Below, piece after piece: positions 1 to 5,749 of a stretch of 9,211 nucleotides of DNA. The notes under the pieces were generated by a model. That model was not told the origin of the DNA. It did no database searches and was given only the letters and a program-made list of their open reading frames with translations. Every line of letters starts with the position of its first letter. Position 1 is the first letter of the stretch. Both the position numbers and the translations under genes were made by a program. The stretch covers positions 1 through 9,211 of the forward strand of contig DAOUVF010000085.1 of assembly GCA_030667765.1 (NCBI GenBank). Direction: 5' to 3'. This DNA is from Bacteroides sp. GTDB lineage: Bacteria > Bacteroidota > Bacteroidia > Bacteroidales > SM23-62.

Positions 1-123
1 CTTTTTTGGAAGGACAGGTATGCTTTCAGGCATATATAGTCCGCCATCCGGTGCCAGTCCACCGAGGACCGCATCTTTCAATGACCGTCTGAGCTGTCTG
101 TCTTCTGTACTGTAATAATTCAT
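1..123 (-). CDS. thrC: threonine synthase, N-terminal fragment (cut by window edge)
   Basis: Threonine synthase is a PLP enzyme that converts O-phosphohomoserine to threonine, the last step of the pathway. Only the first 41 codons are inside the window; the gene continues past the left edge. The translation begins MNYYSTEDRQ and contains GLAPDGGLYMPESIP, the characteristic N-terminal motif of threonine synthases (xGLAPDGGLYxPexxP). The PLP lysine lies outside the window. The ATG start overlaps the thrB stop codon in an ATGA arrangement (bases 120-123), which implies translational coupling and membership of the thrA-thrB-thrC operon. The fragment is short, but motif and position agree, so the assignment is strong. 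Completeness of the gene cannot be judged. Confidence 0.93.
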   Translation of the reverse strand, partial: MNYYSTEDRQLRRSLKDAVLGGLAPDGGLYMPESIPVLPKK

Positions 124-1055
124 GATTCCTTTGTCAGGAGCCTAATGCCCTGTTTGTTTACCGGTGAAATAAAAACACTGCTGCCAATCTCAGCAGTAGC
201 GAAAACCTTTCCCATCTCCGTCCCGGCCCTATGTGCTGTATCTTCATCCTTGCTCAGTGCAAATATAGAGGGTCCGGAACCTGAAATGCTGCATCCCAGG
301 GCACCAGCCTCCAGTGCGGCTTTTTTAACCTCATCGTATTCAGGAATAAGGAAAGACCGTATGGGTTCTGCAATCACATCATGCATGGAATCGCTTATCA
401 GGCGAAAGTTCCCGGTGATCAACCCGGTTACCAGTCCGGCTACATTCCCGCACTGAGTAATAGCCTTTTCGAGGGAGACTGTGGTTTTAAGTATTTTGCG
501 GCTGTCCTCGGTTGCAATGCTGATCTCGGGGTATACTACGGAACAATAAATATGTTCAGGTCCGGGGATGCTGATGATATCCAACGGATCATAGCTCCTG
601 ACCAGGACGAATCCCCCAAGCAGGGCAGGGGCCACATTGTCTGCATGGGCAGAACCGCTCGCAGTTTCTTCACCTTTCATGGCAAAAGGCACTAATTCCT
701 CCCTCGTATAAGGATTTCCCAGCAGCACATTGGAACCATAGACAGCTCCAGCAGAACTGGCAGCACTTGAACCGATCCCGCTGCCGGGTGCTATCTTTTT
801 CAGGAAGGTCAATTGGAATTTCTGCCTGCTTCCCAAGTGACCCAGCATTGAATCAATCGCTACCGTGGCTACGTTTCTTTCTGGATCCAGGGGTAGACCA
901 ACCCCTGACCGGTCTACAATGATATGGTCATCACCTTCGGTTTTTTCAACCAGTATCTCATCCCCCGGCCGGTTAATGGCAAACCCCAGGATATCAAACC
1001 CGGGTCCTACATTGGCCACAGTGGCGGGCGAAAATATATGCACTCCTTCAGCCAT
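120..1055 (-). CDS. thrB: homoserine kinase (GHMP kinase family)
   Basis: This enzyme phosphorylates homoserine with ATP to give O-phosphohomoserine in the cytoplasm, feeding threonine synthase. The 311-residue length is usual for the family. All three GHMP kinase motifs are visible: SPATVANVGPGFD at residues 9-21, the glycine/serine-rich ATP loop APGSGIGSSAASSAG at 89-103, and GCSISGSGPSIFAL at 254-267. The segment SGSAHADNVAPALLGGF (133-149) is also typical of homoserine kinases. The start is the ATG six bases after the thrA stop. Upstream sequence is A/T-rich (AATATATAAATAATC) without a Shine-Dalgarno motif, as expected for Bacteroidota. The 3' end overlaps the thrC start by four bases. 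Position between thrA and thrC separates it from other GHMP kinases such as mevalonate kinase. The gene appears intact. Confidence 0.97.
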   Translation of the reverse strand: MAEGVHIFSPATVANVGPGFDILGFAINRPGDEILVEKTEGDDHIIVDRSGVGLPLDPERNVATVAIDSMLGHLGSRQKFQLTFLKKIAPGSGIGSSAASSAGAVYGSNVLLGNPYTREELVPFAMKGEETASGSAHADNVAPALLGGFVLVRSYDPLDIISIPGPEHIYCSVVYPEISIATEDSRKILKTTVSLEKAITQCGNVAGLVTGLITGNFRLISDSMHDVIAEPIRSFLIPEYDEVKKAALEAGALGCSISGSGPSIFALSKDEDTAHRAGTEMGKVFATAEIGSSVFISPVNKQGIRLLTKES

Positions 1056-1061
1056 GATTAT

Positions 1062-3488
1062 TTATATATTCGCAATCCGGATTACATCGGCAAACATACC
1101 GGCGGCAGTTACTTCTGCACCTGCTCCGTATCCTTTGATGATCATGGGATGTTCCTTATACCTTTCCGTGGTGATCATAATGATGTTGTTGCTGCCCTCG
1201 AGGTGGTAGAGGGGGTGATCAGCTCCTACTTCGGCAAGGCTGACAGAAGCTTTGCCATTTTTCAAACGGGCGACAAAACGCCACTTCTGATTGTTTTTTT
1301 CAAGCGCTGCCCGTTTCTGCTCAAACTCATCATCATATTTACTTACTTTCTGCCAGAACTCCTCAATGTCTCCTTCAAAGCATTCCCCGGGCAGGATGGG
1401 TGAGACTTTTACCTGTTTTTCCTCGATCTTGTAGCCAGACTCCCTCGACAGGATAATGAGTTTACGGATAACATCGACCCCGCTCAGGTCAATTCTCGGG
1501 TCCGGTTCAGAAAAGCCAAGTTCCTTGGCCTGCCTGATTACATCACTCAGGGGGTTGTCCTTATCCAGGGTGTTGAATATGTAATTGAGTGTGCCGGACA
1601 GCACGGCCTCCAGTTCAAGGATCCTGTCACCGCTTTTCATCAGGTCATTCATCGTATTGATGATAGGCAGGCCTGCCCCCACATTGGTTTCAAATATGAA
1701 TTTCACCCCTTTTGCCTGTGCCGTATTTTTAAGGTCCCTGTAATTTTCGTACGCTGAGGAACAGGCAATCTTATTGGCAGTGACCACCGAAACATAGTTA
1801 TTGAAATGATGCTTATAGCTTTCTGCTACCTCTACGGCTGCGGTACAGTCGATGAAAACGCTGTTGCGCAGGTTTAATTCAGCTATCCGGTTAGTAAACA
1901 GCTGCAGATCAGATGGTTGTACTTCGCTGAGCAGGTCTGCATAACTTTCGATATCGATCCCGTTGTGATCAATGATCATTTTTTTCGAATTGGACAGCCC
2001 TATCAGGTTTACCTTGAGGTGATGATCCGAGAGTAGCTTATCCTGCTGGCTGCGGATTTGATTGAGCAAGCGGGAACCTACGGTCCCGACTCCAACCAGG
2101 AAGAGGTGCAGTTCCCTGTAATGTGAAAGGAAGAAACCTTCATGAATGACATTCATGGCCTTTCGCAGGCTATGGTTGCTGATCACAACCGAAACATTTA
2201 GCTCTGAGGATCCCTGGGCGATAGCGATCACATTGATCCCGTTCCTGCCCATGGCCTGAAAAAGCTTGGCAGATATGCCTGGTGTATGCCGCATTCTTTC
2301 CCCAACGATGGCGATGATCGACAGGTCCTTTTCCACCAGGATACGGATGGAATGGATGATCTCGATCTCATGATTGAATTCCTCGCGGATGGCTAGTTCT
2401 GCATCTTGTGTTGCATCCGGATGGATGGCAAAACTGATAGAATATTCAGAGGAAGCCTGGGTGATCAGGATAATATTGATATTCCGCCCGGCAAGTGCCG
2501 TAAACAGGCGCATGGATGTTCCGGTGACACCCACCATGCCAGAACCCTGTATGGTGATCAGGTCGACATGGTCAATAGAGGAGATGCCTTTGATCGGGGA
2601 CTGGCTCGGTACGATCTCCTGCATGCCGATAGCGGTCCCTTTCTTCTCCGGGGAAAATGTGTTCTTGATGTGGATCCGGATCCTCTTATCCAGGACCGGA
2701 TGGATAGTTGGTGTATACAAAACCTTGGCCCCGAAATGGGAAAGTTCCATGGCTTCAGCATAGCTCAGTGATTCTATGGCATAGGCCTTTTCTACCTTTC
2801 GCGGATCGGCTGTCATGAATCCGTCAACATCGGTCCAGATCTCCAGGACAGATGCATCAACACCGGCTGCGATGATAGCCGCCGTATAATCAGATCCGCC
2901 CCGGCCCAGTGTAGTGGTTTCACCTTTCTCATTGCTTGCAATGAAGCCAGGCACGACTGCGTACTTTTGAAGGGATTTGAAATGCTCCGCTATCAATGGA
3001 TAGCTCTGGTTGAAAAGGACATGAGCCTTGCCATACTGGCTGTCTGTCTTGATAAGATCCCTGATCTCCACCAGGTAGGCATCATTTATTTTCAGGGAAA
3101 TAATAAATGATGATAATCTTTCGCCGAAGCTAACTATGGTATCATGGGTCTTTGCAGGCAAATCCTGCAGTAGAAATACTCCATGCAGCGTCTCTTCCAG
3201 TTCATTGATCAATACTTTTATCCCGGCAAGAATATTGCTTTGCTGGTTAACCCGGAAAAGTTCCTTGACAGCCTGGTAATGCCTCTGCTCGATCCCGGAT
3301 AACATATCCTTGTAGGAGTCATCCCTCTCCATAGCCAGCTTACTCACCTTAATTAACTGGTCGGTGACGCCCTGGAAAGCAGAAATTACAACTACGCTTG
3401 GTTCAACCTGGCTTTCAACGATGGATTTGACCTTCAGAATGCATTCCGGGGTGCCAACTGAAGATCCTCCGAATTTTAATACTTTCAT
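1062..3488 (-). CDS. thrA: bifunctional aspartokinase / homoserine dehydrogenase
   Basis: This cytoplasmic enzyme catalyses two steps of the aspartate pathway: phosphorylation of aspartate, and NAD(P)H-dependent reduction of aspartate semialdehyde to homoserine. The 808-residue length matches fused ThrA/MetL proteins (about 810-820). Residues 1-290 are the kinase, with KFGGSSVG at 5-12 and GRGGSD at 195-200. Residues 305-455 hold two tandem ACT-type regulatory domains, seen as similar halves at about 313-355 and 394-436, each with a GSS/ASSE segment. Residues 460-808 are homoserine dehydrogenase: nucleotide-binding GVGTVG at 466-471, TANK at 570-573, SGTLNYIFN at 631-639, and the catalytic EPDPRIDLSGVDVIRK at 661-676. 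The ACT pair suggests allosteric feedback, in E. coli ThrA by threonine; the effector here cannot be read from sequence. It is the first gene of the thr operon, with a candidate promoter at 3544-3551. No frameshift is seen. Confidence 0.97.
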   Translation of the reverse strand: MKVLKFGGSSVGTPECILKVKSIVESQVEPSVVVISAFQGVTDQLIKVSKLAMERDDSYKDMLSGIEQRHYQAVKELFRVNQQSNILAGIKVLINELEETLHGVFLLQDLPAKTHDTIVSFGERLSSFIISLKINDAYLVEIRDLIKTDSQYGKAHVLFNQSYPLIAEHFKSLQKYAVVPGFIASNEKGETTTLGRGGSDYTAAIIAAGVDASVLEIWTDVDGFMTADPRKVEKAYAIESLSYAEAMELSHFGAKVLYTPTIHPVLDKRIRIHIKNTFSPEKKGTAIGMQEIVPSQSPIKGISSIDHVDLITIQGSGMVGVTGTSMRLFTALAGRNINIILITQASSEYSISFAIHPDATQDAELAIREEFNHEIEIIHSIRILVEKDLSIIAIVGERMRHTPGISAKLFQAMGRNGINVIAIAQGSSELNVSVVISNHSLRKAMNVIHEGFFLSHYRELHLFLVGVGTVGSRLLNQIRSQQDKLLSDHHLKVNLIGLSNSKKMIIDHNGIDIESYADLLSEVQPSDLQLFTNRIAELNLRNSVFIDCTAAVEVAESYKHHFNNYVSVVTANKIACSSAYENYRDLKNTAQAKGVKFIFETNVGAGLPIINTMNDLMKSGDRILELEAVLSGTLNYIFNTLDKDNPLSDVIRQAKELGFSEPDPRIDLSGVDVIRKLIILSRESGYKIEEKQVKVSPILPGECFEGDIEEFWQKVSKYDDEFEQKRAALEKNNQKWRFVARLKNGKASVSLAEVGADHPLYHLEGSNNIIMITTERYKEHPMIIKGYGAGAEVTAAGMFADVIRIANI

Positions 3489-3543
3489 AATATCTCTTGT
3501 AAAGCAGGATGGAGCTAGTTCCGCTTATTTGTAATGAAAAAAG

Positions 3544-3551
3544 CAAATTTA
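3544..3551 (-). promoter_or_regulatory. candidate Bacteroidota-type -7 box for the thr operon
   Basis: The minus-strand octamer TAAATTTG matches the Bacteroidota -7 consensus TAnnTTTG exactly. Transcription starting about 7 bases downstream would give a leader of roughly 50 nt before the thrA ATG. No convincing TTG element at -33 was found at the expected spacing, so this is a half-match only. It lies in the 125-base fabD-thrA gap (3489-3613), which holds no ORF, no clear terminator hairpin and no threonine-rich leader peptide. The A/T-rich background makes chance matches possible. Confidence 0.45.
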
Positions 3552-3613
3552 GGTAAAAACAATGATTTCAGTCCGGGAATCCTGCTAAATATATCAAAAC
3601 GGTTGCCCCGGCA

Positions 3614-4486
3614 TTATGCACTTTCAGTGGGTATCTCCCTGTCGACCTTCTTGATCAATCCCTGTAGAACTTTCCCCGGTCCAACCTCGGTAAAGGAGGA
3701 AGCACCGTCCTTAAGCATGTGCTGGACCGTCTGCGCCCATCGGACAGGGGCTGTCAACTGGGCCACAAGGTTGGTCCTGATGGTATCCGGATCACTTGTC
3801 GGTAATGCAGTAAAGTTCTGATAGACAGGACATATAGGTATTGCAAACGGTGTGTTCATGATAGCTGTTTCCAGTTCCTGCCCTGCCGGCTCCATAAGGG
3901 GTGAATGAAAGGCTCCGCCAACACTCAGTTTAATGGCCCGTTTTGCTCCCAGTTCGGAAAGCTTCTCAACGGCATTATCAATACCTGATATGGATCCGGA
4001 TATTACGATCTGGCCGGGGCTGTTATAATTGGCCGGGACCACCACCTCCGGGATCTCCGCACAGACTTCTTCCACAACTTTATCATCGAGTCCAATGATG
4101 GCCGCCATAGTGGAGGGTTCGGCCTCACAGGCTTTTTGCATGGCGGAAGCCCTTTTTGAAACAAGCTTGAGTCCGTCTTCGAATGAAAGTGTTTTATTGG
4201 CTACCAATGAAGAAAATTCACCCAGGGAGTGACCGGCCACCATTTCAGGTTGAAAGTCCTCAATGGTACCTGCCAGTATCACCGAATGCAGGAAGATGGC
4301 TGGTTGTGTGACCTTGGTCTGGCGAAGATCCTCTTCAGTACCATCAAACATCAGCCGGGTGATATTGAATCCCAGTATATCATTAGCCTCGTCGAAGCGT
4401 TCTTTTGCCTCAGCGTACTCTTCATACAGGTCTTTACCCATTCCGGGGAATTGTGCCCCCTGGCCGGGGAATACATAAGCTTTCAT
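3614..4486 (-). CDS. fabD: malonyl-CoA:acyl carrier protein transacylase
   Basis: FabD transfers malonate from malonyl-CoA to the phosphopantetheine of acyl carrier protein, providing the extender unit for type II fatty acid synthesis in the cytoplasm. The protein is 290 residues, slightly shorter than E. coli FabD (309). It shows PGQGAQFPGMG at 7-17, the nucleophile elbow GHSLGEFSSL at 85-94 (catalytic Ser87), the malonate-binding arginine in KRASAMQ (Arg112), the catalytic histidine in GAFHSPLM (His194) and the C-terminal EVGPGKVLQGLI at 267-278. The start is the ATG giving MKAYVFPGQG, the usual beginning of the family. No other fab gene is adjacent, so it sits apart from a fatty-acid cluster. 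It lies 66 bases downstream of folE and could be read from its own promoter or through from folE. A standalone acyltransferase of this length is FabD rather than a polyketide synthase domain. Confidence 0.97.
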   Translation of the reverse strand: MKAYVFPGQGAQFPGMGKDLYEEYAEAKERFDEANDILGFNITRLMFDGTEEDLRQTKVTQPAIFLHSVILAGTIEDFQPEMVAGHSLGEFSSLVANKTLSFEDGLKLVSKRASAMQKACEAEPSTMAAIIGLDDKVVEEVCAEIPEVVVPANYNSPGQIVISGSISGIDNAVEKLSELGAKRAIKLSVGGAFHSPLMEPAGQELETAIMNTPFAIPICPVYQNFTALPTSDPDTIRTNLVAQLTAPVRWAQTVQHMLKDGASSFTEVGPGKVLQGLIKKVDREIPTESA

Positions 4487-4516
4487 CCTACAATAATTGT
4501 TTGGTTAAAATTTCGA

Positions 4517-4524
4517 TAAAAGTA
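4517..4524 (-). promoter_or_regulatory. weak candidate -7 element upstream of fabD
   Basis: The minus-strand octamer TACTTTTA differs from TAnnTTTG only at the last base. A TTG triplet lies 15 bases upstream of it, closer than the usual spacing. It would give a leader of about 25 nt before fabD. It lies in the 66-base folE-fabD gap (4487-4552), where nothing else stands out. This is a suggestion only, because read-through from folE is equally compatible with the spacing. Confidence 0.2.
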
Positions 4525-4552
4525 AGGAAATTTGCCTGACAATGTAAGTACG

Positions 4553-5191
4553 TTAAAGGAGGTGAGTGCCGATCAGGTGTATGAATTCTTCGCGTGTGCT
4601 TGTGTTGTTGAGGAACTCACCTGTAAAGGCGGAGGTAGTAGTAACTGAATTTTGTTTCTGTATCCCCCTCATGACCATGCACAAATGCTTGGCCTCGATG
4701 ACTACGGCCACACCCAGTGGCTTGAGTGTACCTTCGATACAATCGCGGATCTGCATGGTCAGCCGTTCCTGCACCTGTAGCCTTCTGGCAAAGGCTTCAA
4801 CAACGCGGGCTATCTTGCTCAGCCCGGTAATGTAACCATTGGGTATATAAGCCACATGGGCCTTGCCAAGGAAGGGAATCAGATGATGTTCGCACAGTGA
4901 AAAAACATCGATATCCTTGACAATTACCATTTCACTGTAATCTTCCTTGAACATTGCCTGTGATATGATCTGATTGGGATCGGCACCATAACCCTGTGTC
5001 AGGAACTGCATGGATTTTGCTACCCGGAGCGGGGTATGATCCAGGCCTTCCCGCCGGACATCTTCCCCAAGGGTATCCAGGACCTGTTTGTATAATCCTG
5101 TTAGTTTCTCGGTTTTTTGATCATCGTATTTATCGACCCTGTTATATCCTTCGTTCTCTGCCGGACCGATGCCGTTATTAATAATTTCCAT
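4553..5191 (-). CDS. folE: GTP cyclohydrolase I
   Basis: This zinc enzyme opens and rearranges GTP to 7,8-dihydroneopterin triphosphate plus formate, the entry step to folate, tetrahydropterins and the queuosine precursor. The 212-residue length is close to E. coli FolE (222). The zinc ligands are visible as Cys100 and His103 in SLCEHHLIPF (98-107) and Cys171 in KHLCMVMRG (168-176). Other family motifs are HTPLRVAKSM (52-61), GLSKIARVVEAFARRLQVQE (123-142) and a C-terminal TTTSAFTG (184-191). The first 25 residues are variable and charged, as is common. The start is an ATG 11 bases after the stop of the upstream pterin synthase gene, which points to one transcript. The upstream gene's enzyme uses the product of this one, so the pair forms a two-step cassette. 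The canonical zinc ligands argue for the FolE (type IA) enzyme, not the FolE2 type. Confidence 0.97.
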   Translation of the reverse strand: MEIINNGIGPAENEGYNRVDKYDDQKTEKLTGLYKQVLDTLGEDVRREGLDHTPLRVAKSMQFLTQGYGADPNQIISQAMFKEDYSEMVIVKDIDVFSLCEHHLIPFLGKAHVAYIPNGYITGLSKIARVVEAFARRLQVQERLTMQIRDCIEGTLKPLGVAVVIEAKHLCMVMRGIQKQNSVTTTSAFTGEFLNNTSTREEFIHLIGTHLL

Positions 5192-5202
5192 AGGATATGC
5201 GC

Positions 5203-5616
5203 TTATTTACCAAAATATTCAACAAAATTATTTTCTGTTTCTTCAAGGCGTATACAGTGAAGTTCCACCCCGAGGGATCCAACAGGTGGCTCCAGTTCCT
5301 GCCAGATGGCAATGGCGATCTGTTCAGTAGACACCATCCGGTCTTTCATGAATTCTACTTCCAGGTTGAGATTCTTGTGATCCAGCTTGTCAATGATATG
5401 CTCCCTGATGAGGCGGCTGAGGACCTTGAGATCAACAACATATCCCAATTCAGGTTTCAGCTCTCCCTTAACTGTTACAAACAGCACATAGTTATGCCCG
5501 TGCCAGTTCGGATTTGAACACTTTCCAAATACCTCCATGTTCTTTTCCTCAGACCAGTCCTCCCGGTACAGCCTGTGTGCTGCATTGAATCGTTCTCTTC
5601 TGGTAAGGTAGATCAT
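5203..5616 (-). CDS. 6-pyruvoyl-tetrahydropterin synthase / QueD family protein
   Basis: Members act on 7,8-dihydroneopterin triphosphate, making either 6-pyruvoyl-tetrahydropterin (biopterin route) or 6-carboxy-tetrahydropterin (queuosine route, QueD). The protein is 137 residues, the usual single T-fold length. Zinc ligands are His14 (FNAAHRL), His39 and His41 (HGHNY). The catalytic cysteine is Cys33 in FGKCSNPNWHGHNY (30-43), and LDHKNLNLEV (78-87) supplies the Asp79/His80 pair of the triad. VSTEQIAIAIW (95-105) and the pterin-anchoring glutamate near residues 125-126 (RLEETENN) are also present. The FGKC-NPN-HGHNY and LDHKNL signatures resemble animal PTPS more than E. coli QueD, which has a shorter Cys-to-HGH segment. 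The biological product therefore remains open, and no gene symbol is given. It is first of a probable operon with folE and has a candidate promoter at 5664-5671. Confidence 0.9.
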   Translation of the reverse strand: MIYLTRRERFNAAHRLYREDWSEEKNMEVFGKCSNPNWHGHNYVLFVTVKGELKPELGYVVDLKVLSRLIREHIIDKLDHKNLNLEVEFMKDRMVSTEQIAIAIWQELEPPVGSLGVELHCIRLEETENNFVEYFGK

Positions 5617-5663
5617 TGTCAGCGGTTTCAGAATGTAAATTGAGTCATTTTCAGCATCTTTTC

Positions 5664-5671
5664 CAAATCTA
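5664..5671 (-). promoter_or_regulatory. candidate Bacteroidota-type -7 box for the pterin synthase-folE operon
   Basis: The minus-strand octamer TAGATTTG is an exact match to TAnnTTTG. A start about 7 bases downstream gives a leader of about 40 nt before the ATG at 5616. A TTG triplet lies only 12 bases upstream of the box, too close for a normal -33 element. It sits in the 133-base divergent region 5617-5749, which contains no ORF. A perfect dyad overlaps it. Confidence 0.4.
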
Positions 5672-5679
5672 TCATAGAT
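5667..5679. repeat. 13-base perfect dyad (ATCTAT-C-ATAGAT), possible operator
   Basis: Two perfect 6-base arms are separated by one base. The dyad overlaps the candidate -7 box of the leftward pterin operon in the divergent intergenic region. A repressor site would be well placed here. However, a 6-base A/T-rich dyad can easily arise by chance, and no second copy was noticed upstream of thrA or fabD. Confidence 0.3.
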
Positions 5680-5749
5680 CTAACAAGCGTGTGGGATTTA
5701 TTAAATATTCAGGTTACAGGTTTATAGATTATTTTGTTAATTTGTGTAT

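Noticed and set aside
1062..3488. Long antisense and alternate-frame open frames inside thrA (for example 924-1403, 2374-2763 and 2406-2771 on plus)
   Set aside because: They lie opposite or out of frame with a clearly functional ThrA whose domains are conserved, and their translations show no recognisable domain.
3511..3522. GGAGCTAGTTCC near-palindrome in the thrA leader, considered as an operator or attenuator
   Set aside because: One arm position is mismatched and the core leaves almost no loop. No leader peptide rich in Thr or Ile codons is present.
3504..3585. Inverted 7-base pair GCAGGAT (3504-3510) / ATCCTGC (3579-3585) in the fabD-thrA gap
   Set aside because: The arms are 68 bases apart, short, and not followed by a T-run, so they do not make a credible terminator or attenuator.
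4555..4565. AAAGGAGGTGA on the plus strand, a near-perfect Shine-Dalgarno sequence
   Set aside because: It is the complement of the folE 3' coding end (HLL-stop). No plus-strand gene with convincing protein features follows; the frame beginning at 4566 is antisense to folE.
5744..5746. GTG as start of the cyclase-STAND protein
   Set aside because: ATG at 5750 is only two codons downstream and gives a typical start for the family; GTG cannot be excluded but is less likely.
5721..5749. Possible plus-strand -7 boxes (TTATTTTG, TTAATTTG) for the cyclase-STAND gene
   Set aside because: Neither fits TAnnTTTG exactly, and both would leave a leader of only a few bases before ATG 5750.
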